A DNA stretch of 64,000 bases, from positions 1,240,001-1,304,000 of the forward strand of contig JAWNZC010000446.1 of the NCBI GenBank assembly GCA_035771165.1. The letters are read 5' to 3'. Origin of the DNA: Paragorgia papillata (taxonomy: Eukaryota > Cnidaria > Anthozoa > Scleralcyonacea > Coralliidae). Positions 12,427 through 24,863 of the stretch are shown one piece after another (positions within the stretch are counted from its first letter, which is position 1; each line of letters begins with the position of its first letter). A program made the translations under genes and the position numbers. The notes under the pieces were generated by a model. That model was not told the DNA's origin. It did no database searches and saw only the letters and a list, made by a program, of their open reading frames with translations.

Positions 12427-12603
12427 CCTTACAAAAAAGTCTATATGTTGACCTATAGGGTAGTCTATAGACCAAATACTCTACAGGCAATCCACTTAAA
12501 TATCTCTATACACGCTTTGGGGGATTCTACTGTACAGTATAGGCAATTGGAACATTTCCTATAGGTTGCCTATACTAGGCACATATACACTTCTTTTGTA
12601 AGG
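12427..12603. mobile_element. MITE with CCTTACAAAA termini
   Basis: CCTTACAAAAAAGTCTATAT at the left mirrors ATATACACTTCTTTTGTAAGG at the right, with one gap and a few mismatches. The interior is rich in CTATAG and related palindromic words. The target duplication is unclear. Confidence 0.65.
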
Positions 12604-12789
12604 GCAGTTACTCTTTCTACTCAGCCTGGTAGCTATGTGAGTGTTCTCAAGTTCAATTTGGTGTAATGAGTCCTTCATAATATATTTTTATAGTGCTTTT
12701 TGGATCTAAATAAAAACATCTATATCTGGCATTGGCTGATTGACACTGCAAAATTATTTATATATTAGTATTTGTTGAATTTCACTGAC

Positions 12790-15700
12790 TGGAGTGTCAC
12801 TGTCAAGTTGTCACTGTCAAACTTTCACTGTCAAGCTGTCACTGTTAAGCTGTCACTGTTAAGCTGTCACTGTTAAGCTGTCACTATCAAGTTGTCATTG
12901 TCAAGCTGTCACTGTCAAGCTGTCACTGTCAAGCTGTCACTGTCAAACTCTCACTGTCACTGTCAAGCTGTCACTGTCGAGATGCACTGCCACTGTCAAG
13001 CTGCTACTGTCACGCTCACAGTGTCACTGTCAAGCTATTACTCATGACAAGCTGTCACCATCAAGCTGTCACTGTCATGCTGTCACTGTCATGACAAGCT
13101 GTCACTGTCAAGCTGTCTGTCAAGTTGTCATTGTCAAGCTGTCACTGCCAAGCTGTCATTGTCAAGCTGTCCTGTCAAGCTGTCACTGTCAAGTTATCAT
13201 CACCAAGTTGTCATTGTCAAGCTATCACTGTCAAGCTGTCACTGTCAAGCTGTTATTGTCAAGTTCTCATTGTCAAGTTGTCACTGTCAAGCTGTCATTG
13301 TCAAGTTGTCACTGTCAAGCTGTCACTGTCAAGTTGTCATTGTCAAGTTGTCATAGTCAAGCTGTCACTGTCAAGCTGTCACTGTCAAGCTATCACTGTC
13401 AAGCTATCACTGTCAAGCTGCTATTGTCAAGTTGTCACTGTTAAGCTGTCATTGTCAAGTTGTCACTGTCAAGCTGTCATTGTCAAGTTGTCATTGTCAA
13501 GCTGTTATTGTCAAGCTGTCACTGTCAAGCTGTCACTGTCAAGCGGTCAAGTTGTCACTGTCAAGCTGTCAAGTTGTCACTGTCAAGCTGTCATTGTCAA
13601 GTTGTCATTGTCAAGTTGTCATTGTCAAGATGTCATTGTCAAGCTGTCACTGTCAAGCTGTCAAGTTGTCACTGTCAAGCTGTCATTGTCAAGTTGTCAT
13701 TGTCAAGTTGTCATTGTCAAGCTGTCACTGTCAAGTTGTCATTGTCAAGTTGTCATAGTCAAGCTGTCACTGTCAAGCTGTCACTGTCAAGCTGCTATTG
13801 TCAAGTTGTCACTGTTAAGCTGTCATTGTCAAGTTGTCACTGTCAAGCTGTCATTGTCAAGTTGTCACTGTCAAGTTGTCACTGTTAAGCTGTCACTGTC
13901 AAGTTGTCACTCTCAAGCTGTCATTGTCAAGTTGTCACTGTCAAGTTGTCACTGTCAAGTTGTCATTGTCAATCTGTCACTGTCAAGTTGTCATTGTCAA
14001 GTTGTCACTGTCAAGCTGTCACTGTCAAGTTGTCATTAATGTCAAGCTGTTATTGTGAGCTGTTACTGTCAAGCTGTCACTGTCAAGATGTACTGCCAGT
14101 ATCAAGCTGCATGTCACTGTCAAGCTGTCACTGTCACTGTCAAGCTCACAGTGTCACTGTCAAGCTGTCACTGTCATGACAACCTGCCACTGTCAAGCTG
14201 TCACTGTTAAGTTATCATTGTCAAGCTGTCACTGTCAAGCTGTCACTGTCAAGCTGTCACTGTCAAGTTGTCATTGTCAAGCTGTCCCTGTCAAGCTGTC
14301 ATTGTCAAGTTGTCATTGTCAACCTGTCATTGTCAAGCTGTGACTGTCAAGCTGTTGCTGTCAAGTTGTCATTGTCAAACTGTCATTGTCAAGCTGTCAC
14401 TGTCAAGCTATCAAGCTGTCACTGTCAAGCTGTCACTGTCATGTTGTCACTGTCATGTTGTCACTGTCAAGCTGTCACTGTCAAGTTGCACTGCCACTGT
14501 CAAGCTGCATGTCACTGTCAAGCTGTCACTGTCACTGTCAAGCTCACAGTGTCACTGTCAAGCTGCCACTGTCAGTCAAGCTGTCACTGTCATGACAACC
14601 TGCCACTGTCAAGCTGTCACTGTTAAGTTGTCATTGTCGAGCTGTCACTGTCAAGCTGTCACTGTCAAGCTGTCACTGTCAAGCTGTCACTGTCAAGCTG
14701 TCACTGTCAAGCTGTCACTGTCAAGCTGTCACTGTCAAGCTGTCACTGTCAAGTTGTCATTGTCAAGCTGTCACTGTCAAGTTGTCATTGTCAAGTTGTC
14801 ATAGTCAAGCTGTCACTGTCAAGCTGTCACTGTCAAGTTGCACTGCCACTGTCAAGCTGCATGTCACTGTCAAGCTGTCACTGTCACTGTCAAGCTCACA
14901 GTGTCACTGTCAAGCTGCCACTGTCAGTCAAGCTGTCACTGTCATGACAACCTGCCACTGTCAAGCTGTCACTGTTAAGTTGTCATTGTCGAGCTGTCAC
15001 TGTCAAGCTGTCACTGTCAAACTGTCACTGTCAAGCTGTCACTGTCAAGCTGTCACTGTCAAGTTGTCATTGTCAAGCTGTCACTGTCAAGCTGTCACTG
15101 TCAAGCTGTCACTGTCAAACTCTCACTGTCACTGTCAAGCTGTCACTGTCGAGATGCACCGCCACTGTCAAGCTGTTACTGTCACACTCACAGTGTCACT
15201 GTCAAGCTATTACTCATGACAAGCTGTCACCATCAAGCTGTCACTGTCATGCTGTCACTGTCATGACAAGCTGTCACTGTCAAGCTGTCTGTCAAGTTGT
15301 CATTGTCATACTGTCACTGCCAAGCTGTCATTGTCAAGCTGTCCTGTCAAGCTGTCACTGTCAAGTTATCATCACCAAGTTGTCATTGTCAAGCTATCAC
15401 TGTCAAGCTGTCACTGTCAAGCTGTCACTGTCAAGCTGTCACTGTCAAGTTGTCATTGTCAAGCTGTCACTGTCAAGCTGTCATTGTCAAGTTGTCATTG
15501 TCAAGTTGTCACTGTCAAGCTGTCACTGTCAAGTTGTCATTGTCAAGCTGTCACTGTCAAGTTGTCATTGTCAAGTTGTCATAGTCAAGCTGTCACTGTC
15601 AAGCTGTCACTGTCAAGCTGTCACTGTCAAGTTGTCATTAATGTCAAGCTGTTATTGTGAGCTGTTACTGTCAAGCTGTCACTGTCAAGATGTACTGCCA

Positions 15701-18700
15701 GTATCAAGCTGCATGTCACTGTCAAGCTGTCACTGTCACTGTCAAGCTCACAGTGTCACTGTCAAGCTGTCACTGTCATGACAACCTGCCACTGTCAAGC
15801 TGTCACTGTTAAGTTATCATTGTCAAGCTGTCACTGTCAAGCTGTCACTGTCAAGTTGTCATTGTCAAGCTGTCCCTGTCAAGCTGTCATTGTCAAGTTG
15901 TCATTGTCAACCTGTCATTGTCAAGCTGTGACTGTCAAGCTGCTGCTGTCAAGTTGTCATTGTCAAACTGTCATTGTCAAGCTGTCACTGTCAAGCTATC
16001 AAGCTGTCACTGTCAAGCTGTCACTGTCATGTTGTCACTGTCAAGCTGTCACTGTCAAGTTGCACTGCCACTGTCAAGCTGCATGTCACTGTCAAGCTGT
16101 CACTGTCACTGTCAAGCTCACAGTGTCACTGTCAAGCTGCCACTGTCAGTCAAGCTGTCACTGTCATGACAACCTGCCACTGTCAAGCTGTCACTGTCAA
16201 GCTGTCACTGTCAAGTTGTCATTGTCAAGCTGTCACTGTCAAGCTGTCACTGTCAAGCTGTCACTGTCAAACTCTCACTGTCACTGTCAAGCTGTCACTG
16301 TCGAGATGCACCGCCACTGTCAAGCTGTTACTGTCACGCTCACAGTGTCACTGTCAAGCTATTACTCATGACAAGCTGTCACCATCAAGCTGTCACTGTC
16401 ATGCTGTCACTGTCATGACAAGCTGTCACTGTCAAGCTGTCTGTCAAGTTGTCATTGTCATACTGTCACTGCCAAGCTGTCATTGTCAAGCTGTCCTGTC
16501 AAGCTGTCACTGTCAAGTTATCATCACCAAGTTGTCATTGTCAAGCTATCACTGTCAAGCTGTCACTGTCAAGCTGTCACTGTCAAGCTGTCACTGTCAA
16601 GTTGTCATTGTCAAGCTGTCACTGTCAAGCTGTCATTGTCAAGTTGTCATTGTCAACCTGTCATTGTCAAGCTGTCACTGTCAAGCTGTCATTGTCAAGT
16701 TGTCATTGTCAACCTGTCATTGTCAAGCTGTGACTGTCAAGCTATCAAGCTGTCACTGTCATGTTGTCACTGTCAAGCTGTCACTGTCAAGTTGCACTGC
16801 CACTGTCAAGCTGCATGTCACTGTCAAGCTGTCACTGTCACTGTCAAGCTCACAGTGTCACTGTCAAGCTGCCACTGTCAGTCAAGCTGTCACTGTCATG
16901 ACAACCTGCCACTGTCAAGCTGTCACTGTTAAGTTGTCATTGTCGAGCTGTCACTGTCAAGCTGTCACTGTCAAGCTGTCACTGTCAAGCTGTCACTGTC
17001 AAGCTGTCACTGTCAAGCTGTCACTGTCAAGCTGTCACTGTCAAGTTGTCATTGTCAAGCTGTCACTGTCAAGTTGTCATTGTCAAGTTGTCATAGTCAA
17101 GCTGTCACTGTCAAGCTGTCACTGTCAAGCTGCTATTGTCAAGTTGTCACTGTTAAGCTGTCATTGTCAAGTTGTCACTGTCAAGCTGTCATTGTCAAGT
17201 TGTCACTGTCAAGTTGTCACTGTTAAGCTGTCACTGTCAAGTTGTCACTCTCAAGCTGTCATTGTCAAGTTGTCACTGTCAAGTTGTCATTGTCAATCTG
17301 TCACTGTCAAGTTGTCATTGTCAAGTTGTCACTGTCAAGCTGTCACTGTCAAGTTGTCATTAATGTCAAGCTGTCATTGTGAGCTGTTACTGTCAAGCTG
17401 TCACTGTCAAGATGTACTGCCAGTATCAAGCTGCATGTCACTGTCAAGCTGTCACTGTCACTGTCAAGCTTACAGTGTCACTGTCAAGCTGCCACTGTCA
17501 TGACAACCTGCCACTGTCAAGCTGTCACTGTTAAGTTATCATTGTCAAGCTGTCACTGTCAAGCTGTCACTGTCAAGCTGTCACTGTCAAGCTGTCACTG
17601 TCAAGTTGTCATTGTCAAGCTGTCACTGTCAAGCTGTCATTGTCAAGTTGTCATTGTCAACCTGTCATTGTCAAGCTGTCACTGTCAAGCTGTCATTGTC
17701 AAGTTGTCATTGTCAACCTGTCATTGTCAAGCTGTGACTGTCAAGCTATCAAGCTGTCACTGTCATGTTGTCACTGTCAAGCTGTCACTGTCAAGTTGCA
17801 CTGCCACTGTCAAGCTGCATGTCACTGTCAAGCTGTCACTGTCACTGTCAAGCTCACAGTGTCACTGTCAAGCTGCCACTGTCAGTCAAGCTGTCACTGT
17901 CATGACAACCTGCCACTGTCAAGCTGTCACTGTTAAGTTGTCATTGTCGAGCTGTCACTGTCAAGCTGTCACTGTCAAGCTGTCACTGTCAAGCTGTCAC
18001 TGTCAAGCTGTCACTGTCAAGTTGTCATTGTCAAGCTGTCACTGTCAAGCTGTCACTGTCAAGCTGTCACTGTCAAACTCTCACTGTCACTGTCAAGCTG
18101 TCACTGTCGCTGACGCTCACAGTGTCACTGTCAAGCTATTACTCATGACAAGCTGTCACCATCAAGCTGTCACTGTCATGCTGTCACTGTCATGACAAGC
18201 TGTCACTGTCAAGCTGTCTGTCAAGTTGTCATTGTCAAGCAGTCACTGCCAAGCTGTCATTGTCAAGCTGTCCTGTCAAGCTGTCACTGTCAAGTTATCA
18301 TCACCAAGTTGTCATTGTCAAGCTATCACTGTCAAGCTGTCACTGTCAAGCTGTTATTGTCAAGTTGTCACTGTCAAGTTGTCACTGTCATGCTGTCATT
18401 GTCAAGTTGTCACTGTCAAGTTGTCACTGTCAAGCTGTCACTGTCAAGCTGTCATTGTCAAGTTGTCACTGTCACGTTGTCACTGTCAAGTTGTCATTGT
18501 CAAGCTGTCACTGTCAAGTTGTCATTGTCAAGCTGTCACTGCCAAGTTGTCATTGTCAAGCTGTCACTGCCAAGTTGTCATTGTCAAGCTGTCACTGTCA
18601 AGCTGTCACTGTCAAGTTGTCAGTAATGTCAAGCTGTCATTGTGAGCTGTTACTGTCAAGCTGTCACTGTCAAGTTGCACTGCCACTGTCAAGCTGCATG

Positions 18701-19311
18701 TCACTGTCAAGCTGTCACTGTCACTGTCAAGCTCACAGTGTCACTGTCAAGCTGCCACTGTCAGTCAAGCTGTCACTGTCATGACAACCTGCCACTGTCA
18801 AGCTGTCACTGTTAAGTTGTCATTGTCGAGCTGTCACTGTCAAGCTGTCACTGTCACTGTCACTGTCAAGCTGTCAATGTCAAGCTGTCACTGTCAAGCT
18901 GTCACTGTCAAGTTGTCATTGTCAAGCTGTCACTGTCAAGCTGTCATTGTCAAGTTGTCATTGTCAAGTTGTCACTGTCAAACTGTCACTGTCAAGTTGT
19001 CATTGTCAAGCTGTCACTGTCAAGTTGTCATTGTCAAGCTGTCACTGTCAAGCTGTCATTGTCAAGTTGTCATTGTCAACCTGTCATTGTCAAGCTGTGA
19101 CTGTCAAGCTGTTACTGTCAAGTTGTCATTGTCAAACTGTCATTGTCAAGATGTCACTGTCAAGCTATCAAGCTGTCACTGTCAAGCTGTCACTGTCATG
19201 TTGTCACTGTCAAACTGTCACTGTCAAGTTGTTACTGTCAAGCTGTCACTGTCAAGCTGTCACTGTCAAGTTGTCATTGTCAAGCTGTCACTGTCAAGCT
19301 GTCATTGTGTT
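12790..19311. repeat. 14-bp satellite array with higher-order repeats
   Basis: The basic unit is CTGTCACTGTCAAG, 14 bp, with frequent C/T changes (TTGTCATTGTCAAG). Single-unit variants such as GTCATGACAA, CTCACAGTGTCACTG and TGCACTGCCACTG are scattered through it. Variant blocks recur: the segment with GACAAGCTGTCACCATCAAG begins near 13046, 15219, 16371 and 18147, so multi-unit blocks of about 1.15, 1.8 and 2.2 kb have been copied. Because 14 is not divisible by 3 and the unit lacks forward stops, all three plus frames stay open and produce long Cys/His-rich frames (up to 509 codons) that are not genes. Confidence 0.95.
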
Positions 19312-19569
19312 TATGATGCTAATCATGAAGATGATGATGATTATATGCAAGATTCGCGGTTTGCATGATTTTCTTACTCGCGTGTAAGTGAATCGTTAAG
19401 ATTATAGTCCTTTCGCTTCGGACTTCGCCTAGACGTTTGACGGTAGGCTTATATGGATTCTATATTGTCTCAAAACGTTTTATAACTTATACATTTTTAA
19501 AATTATAGAGTCCAGCTGCAGTATGAACTTTTCTAAAGTAGCTTCCTATAGGCTTTCTATAATTAGGTA

Positions 19570-19753
19570 ATAGAAAACATTTTCCGTGTTTCCATAGAGT
19601 TATAGAAACACGAGTGGAAGTTTGGGAGAATGAGAAATTGTAGTGGGAACACGAGCCCGCAGGGCGAGTGTTTCCACGCTATTTCGAGTTCTCCCAAACT
19701 TCCACAAGTGTTTCTATAACTCTATCGGAACACGGAAAAAATGTTTTCTATTT
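19570..19753. mobile_element. Palindromic MITE
   Basis: Arms of about 70 bp begin AATAGAAAACATTTTCCGTG and are mirrored by CACGGAAAAAATGTTTTCTATT. Shared inner words are AGAGTTATAGAAACAC and GGAAGTTTGGGAGAA. A fragment of the same family (GCCGTGTTTCCATAAAGTTA) is at 19912-19942. No coding capacity. Confidence 0.75.
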
Positions 19754-20147
19754 CCTTTATAAAATAACCTGTCGAAAATAGGTATTGAACGTCAAAATAC
19801 TCATCAAAGCGTAAATTCTCCGTACTCTTCATAATGGCGTATGATGGCGTATAATGGCGTATCCTACACCGTAATTTGGCTTATTGAATGGCGTGGACCT
19901 TGCCGTGTTTCCATAAAGTTATAGAAACACGGCTTTCAACCAATCGCCGCGCTTGTTTTCAAAATGTTATTTTATAAAGTAAATTGGACTAAAGTGCTTA
20001 ACTCTTTCTAGGCCACATACGACATTTTAGGTCTTGTGCCTTTTACTCTGCCGAACGTTGTAACGCCAGACGATTTTACTGTCATATATTTTTCTTTATT
20101 TCTGCCATTTGTCGAGTCTTCGATGAAATTTCTTCAAACCTCTCAGA

Positions 20148-20378
20148 CAGGGCCGTCCTCAGAAAATTCTGCAGGGGGGGTGGTACGCTCAATTTTGCCG
20201 ACTGCCTCATAATCGTCACTCGTCAGTACTAGAATTCGCCGAGACTGACCACTGGCGGGTGGCGACTGCCGACTGAAATCTCTTGCCTGCCGACTATATA
20301 GAACAAATAAAGCAATTCTTGGGGGTGTCACACCGCCCCCCCCCCCCCCTCCCAAACTCCCCCATAGCTCCGGCCCTG
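20148..20378. mobile_element. hAT-type MITE with exact 8-bp TSD
   Basis: The 231-bp element starts CAGGGCCG and ends CGGCCCTG. CTCTCAGA is repeated exactly at 20140-20147 and 20379-20386, the 8-bp duplication expected for hAT elements. It contains a C-run at 20336-20350. The frames across it on both strands are not coding. Confidence 0.85.
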
Positions 20379-21146
20379 CTCTCAGACAGACTTGCAAAAC
20401 ATATTTATGTGGGTTTAGATCTAGATGATTTTGTCAATTTCACCAAATTTAATGGTGCCTTTTTGAAATGTTTTTCCGGCGTTTTTACGCGTGGTAATGT
20501 CTTCAATCGACAGTAAAATTTCTGCCAAATTGGCCATCAGCGTGCGGGCGGTTATAAAATTCCAAGGGAGCCACTTTAGGTATAATGTAAGTTGTTTTTA
20601 CTAAAAAATTACCTGGAGGCTCCACAAGTATACCAAGGAAACCTTTCTCAAAAATTACTTTTTAAAAATGCATATTGGATTACTTGTATTTAGTGGCATG
20701 GGTTTTAAAACCAACTTTAAGGAGTTTATTTTACTTTTAGTTTTAAATCATTATTATCCTAGCAAGTATGACAAAATGACAAAAGAGATTATCTCACATT
20801 AATTTTCTCAGAGACTGAATGGTCTGCCAACAGGAAAAAGAAATTCCACTTAAGTCTCATTGTGGTTCTTGAACGGATAATTTGCCGACTAATTTGATGA
20901 AACAACAGAAAAACAGTAATTGCCTAGGACAACAAGAACCACTGAGGAAGTAATAATATTTATTGCTAAATGAATCATCCACATATTTAGCAAAAAATGA
21001 ATTTCCCAAATTCCCGTGAGAATTGCTATACTGGTACCACAGGATGGTAAATAGTTTGTTTTTTCTTTGTTTTAAGATTTTAAGTGTCTTTCGAAATAGA
21101 ATTAATCACTTATTCACTGAAATATAATATCAAGGGAAATCAGATT

Positions 21147-21344
21147 GGCTCGGTTACCGCGGGCTGATCGTAGTTTATGTCACGAAAATCTTTCTTTGAC
21201 CGCAAAAAGGAATTATAATACTCCGGGTGCTCTAGCCACAGAAAAACAAACCCAAGTTTACTTCGTTATGTGATTTTGCATTAATAAGATATAAGATAAG
21301 ATAAGATTTTCGTGACGTAAAATCAGCCCGGTAACCGGCTAGCC
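21147..21344. mobile_element. Foldback MITE with CGGTTACCG ends
   Basis: The left arm GGCTCGGTTACCGCGGGCTG...CACGAAAATCTT is mirrored by AAGATTTTCGTGACG...CAGCCCGGTAACCGG at the right. A (TAAGA) microrepeat sits inside. The end motif is shared with the tandem units at 4.5 kb. Confidence 0.7.
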
Positions 21345-22550
21345 CGCCTCATATGAATGGCCCCTAAATTTCACGTTTTCACCCCTTTGGCATGTTTTCA
21401 ACAAACAGATAATAAAGATTGGACTGATTGGTAAAAAGCCAGGTCGAACTTGATCCTTTGTTAACGATTACTTGCATATTAAGTCGGTCACGAAAAAATT
21501 TGATTTTTGAACTAGACTCCAAATTTCCTAAATGAACAACATCTACGTGATCTACCCTACAGTGTATAGTCTAGCTGTTAAATAAAAAAAATATAGTTAA
21601 ATTGATAAAAGAAACTATACGTTTGATCTATTTCTATATTTTTACAAATCTTTTGAGATCACATCAATGTGCTATTTTAGTCGCTTAAAGATATGCATAT
21701 GAGCTTTAACTGATTATAATAATATACAGGCGAAATTACGTGAATATGATTGGCTAATGAAGAGGGCATTTTTTTGTAATTCAGGGCAAAATCACTTCCA
21801 CTTGATTGGTTCCTTGATCAGCAGTATTTGCGTGTGATTGGTCGCTTTGTTACTTAGCAATAGTGAACTTCAGAGGACTGACTTTTTTCCAACAAATCTG
21901 CAAGGTTTTTTGGTCTGAAAATGCTTTTTTGTTTTCTTTGAACTAATTTAAACTATTGAAGGAGTGTAAAATATTAGTGAAAACGAATACACTAGAAAAT
22001 TTACGGACTTTTGCCTCTGTTTACAAAAAGAAATCAACAGGCACAGCGATAGAACGAGGAAAATTGGAATGTTGCCTAGCACCAACCGTGATAAGGTACA
22101 TGTACTTCGACATTTTCTGGACATAACATAGCTCTTGAATAATTTTGCCCACTATATTATTAATACATAATCGTATGATTGAGTTCTCGTAAAATTGAGG
22201 TTTAATTTCAAGCCTCCTTCACAAATGTTTACTCCCAAGAGTAAACATAGCCTACAAGACGTCTGCGAAGGAGGCCACCGAAAAGTTTGTTTCGTTTTTG
22301 TTGTATATATATTTTTTATAATGAATCAATCTTTTTTGCAATGCAGGTTTCAAACCCGGACTTTCAGATGACAATATACAGTATAATCAAGTTCATTTTT
22401 TGGTATCAAAAAGTGGTAAACAATGTTTCTCGTGCAACATAAAGTAAGGTAAGTAATGAAAATTAAAAAAAAAAGAGTTTTAATATCACTGAAAAACAGA
22501 TTATCTTGTGTGCCTCATCTTCAGATATTTCAAACATGCAAGTATATATA
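21345..22550. other. Gene-free AT-rich stretch
   Basis: No exon, RNA gene or mobile-element terminus is recognised here. The sequence is AT-rich, with short runs and scattered stops in all frames. Confidence 0.5.
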
Positions 22551-22719
22551 CACTGCAAATCCCGGAAAAACTCTTGTTTTAAGATTTTCTTGTCCCGTCT
22601 GTAAAATAATAATCTTTCTGGGTTTTCTTGATAAGATATTTTGTCTTAAAATAAGATTAAATATCTTAAATCTTAAACTAAGAAAAGTTATCTCGACAAG
22701 ATTTGGAGGTTTTGCAGTG
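22551..22719. mobile_element. Short MITE with CACTGCAAA termini
   Basis: CACTGCAAA at the left end is mirrored by TTTGCAGTG at the right. The interior contains alternating AAGATTTT/AAAATCTT-type words. TATA-rich sequence flanks both sides, so a TA or TATA target is possible. The 105-codon frame that crosses it is chance. Confidence 0.6.
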
Positions 22720-23385
22720 TATAGTTATTACGTAGTACGTTATCCATACTTTCAAACTAGTCAGATTCTATAACTTGATAGAAACAAAGTATGAATTTCT
22801 ATTTCTTTTATAAGGTTAAACCTGTAGCAAAACAAGTAAAACCAATATGTAACATTTGGCATTGCAGAATTATTTCTTCTTTTTAAATTTATATAATTGT
22901 AGAATATTCGATTGACTCCTTGCCAACCGTATGGGTTGTTTTGAATCTATGCAGACTTTAGTATTTTACTCCATTTTGCTATATACGATTTTGCTTCTCA
23001 AAGGAGAGCCCTCGGGCCCCGGTAATGAAGGCGTTAAACTACATATTATAAGGATATATACTGTATATAGGGATATTTGCATGGTGATGGAAAATATGAG
23101 TGGAGGAATATATACATTTTCTAAACTTTTTCCTAACGATCTATACTGATATGATTAATAATGCCTTGCTTACATTTGGGCTCGGCCGCTTCAAAATAAA
23201 ATAAAAAGGCTAAATTTGTGACGGACATTTTATACTGAATACACATTGTCTAAATCATTCTTATGCATCACAATATAATTATTTAAAGGAACTCACTGCA
23301 TGCATGGTATTCCTTACAAACCCGTAGCTCGCTTTAACAGCTAAGTGGGGCTCTCGCCTCTATCCCACGTTTCGGCAACACCGCG

Positions 23386-23448
23386 GGAAAATGTCTGCGC
23401 ATGCGTTAGCTTTTAGTAGTTTATTATAAAATCACTATGGCGGGAAAA
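23386..23448 (+). promoter_or_regulatory. Candidate promoter with NRF1-like and YY1-like motifs
   Basis: The palindromic TGCGCATGCG, matching the NRF1 consensus, lies at about 23394-23404. AAAATGGCGG, a YY1-like element often found at the start of housekeeping genes, overlaps the candidate start codon downstream. The combination resembles a metazoan housekeeping promoter. A second GCGCATGCG lies near 23904. Confidence 0.4.
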
Positions 23449-23511
23449 TGGCGGGCAGTTTGGATGTCAATCTTCAAAACAAACGAACTGGGCCTGATGA
23501 CATCTCTAAGG
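23449..23511 (+). CDS. Candidate first coding exon of an unidentified gene
   Basis: From the ATG in the AAAATGGCGGGC motif, 21 codons read MAGSLDVNLQNKRTGPDDIS and a lysine before a good GTGAGC donor (AAG|GTGAGC). The peptide has ordinary amino-acid composition, unlike neighbouring chance frames, and the promoter motifs just upstream fit. No downstream exon could be linked and the protein is not recognised. It could be an orphaned promoter copy. Confidence 0.35.
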
Positions 23512-24018
23512 TGAGCAAGGAAAATATCAGTCAAATAAACACTAATAAACGAGAGGTTTTAGGCGTAAACTAATACAAGTATCGAAGTAAAATTGGTTTA
23601 AACCTTAACGTCCTTTCGCCGCCGTACAGCCGATAATACGATAAAAGCAGGATATTACATTCGTTAAATTTTCTTGCGTAGAATGAATTTTTTTTGCCTT
23701 GATGTTAACGAAACTTCATTCATTACTCAATAACATGTCTGTTTAATAATGTCTGTTTTACTGATATATAGAACTGTCACATTTTTCTACCTGCTAAGCT
23801 TTCGAGACGTTACGAGACCAAGTTCAATTGTTTTTTAAAAGTAGCATCAAATTTTCCGCCATATTGAATTTATTGTGAGCTTTTATTCACTTGGGCTAAG
23901 CAGCGCATGCGTAGATATTTCTCCGTGGTGTCCATTTCGGTCTGGTTTCTTAATTCTTTAGAAATAGTTAAAGAAAGGGGACATTTAACTTATGAATTTG
24001 CTGCTGAGTTTAATATCG

Positions 24019-24128
24019 ATCCTCCGATGTCTAAATACAGCCAAGCTAGTTAAAAAAAGCTCGCCTCGTATTTTCAACTTGCTTGGCTGTATTTAGAAAT
24101 CGGAGGAAGAACACTGACTCGTGTTGGG
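24019..24128. repeat. Palindromic MITE family A, copy 2
   Basis: The same ATCCTCCGATGTCTAAATAC and TATTTAGAAATCGGAGGA arms as the 1881-2025 copy, with a shorter centre. The right flank again reads GAACACTGACTCGTGTTGG, so the family boundary extends outside the arms. Confidence 0.8.
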
Positions 24129-24265
24129 TGCAGTATTGCGTACTTAAAGGGATAGACATTTTTTACCAATTGAAGACATGCAGTGTCATGGTTATTTTAT
24201 TCATCAATGGTTTTACTTTTGTACAACATAAAATTGTATGTAGTTATAACCAAAATTGTCCGGCA

Positions 24266-24440
24266 TATAGAGCGTTTTCACTCACGTGATCGGTGGCCCC
24301 ATTGGGGTGGTGAAACAATACGAAATATTTGAATAAGAAAGACTAGAGCTAATTCGCATACCGTACACCAATATGGCCGCCATTTCATTGTTTTGGTACA
24401 CCAATATGGCCGCCGTGACGTCAGATGAAAACGCTCTATA
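24266..24440. mobile_element. MITE with TATAGAGCGTTTTCA termini
   Basis: The left TATAGAGCGTTTTCA and right TGAAAACGCTCTATA are exact complements. The outer TA at each end fits a Tc1/mariner-type TA duplication. The interior has two copies of CACCAATATGGCCGCC. Confidence 0.75.
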
Positions 24441-24711
24441 GCATTACCATGGGAGGAATACTTACCAGGGCAACTTAGCCCACGTGCAGTCTATGCGGGC
24501 GGAAACCAGTGGCGGAAACAAGTTAGAACGACAGGCTAGGGCAACTAAGCTACAACGTGGATGTCGGTCGACCAAGTGGAAATATGAATTGATATTTTTC
24601 AATAAAAGGCGGTGTTAAACTAGGTGCACCTGCATGCAGGTTGGATGACTATACTCTATAGGTAAAGATCGTGTCAAAAAGTAGAGTATTGTCGGCAGTG
24701 TTTTAGATAAA

Positions 24712-24863
24712 GCAATGTGAAAAGGTAAACTACCGAGGATAGTTTTGATAACGAAATACTGACGTTGCGAGCGTTTACATTTACTCTGATGAAGGGCTCC
24801 GCTCGAAACATCAGTATTTTGTTATAAAAATTATTCTCGGCAGTTTACTACCTTTTTACTTTG
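24712..24863. mobile_element. Foldback MITE
   Basis: The arm AAAAGGTAAACTACCGAGGA followed by GATAACGAAATACTGACG pairs with TCAGTATTTTGTTATAA and TCTCGGCAGTTTACTACCTTTTT on the other side. The arms are about 55 bp with several mismatches. The spacer is GAGCGTTTAC...GGGCTCCGCTC. Confidence 0.7.

Noticed and set aside
13091..19387. Many overlapping plus-strand frames up to 509 codons, Cys/His-rich
   Set aside because: They are produced by a stop-free 14-bp repeat read in three frames. Codon phase is meaningless and there is no splice or start context.
22931..23149. Signal-peptide-like 72-codon frame
   Set aside because: A hydrophobic start alone in AT-rich DNA is common by chance; no promoter motif, family or convincing donor.
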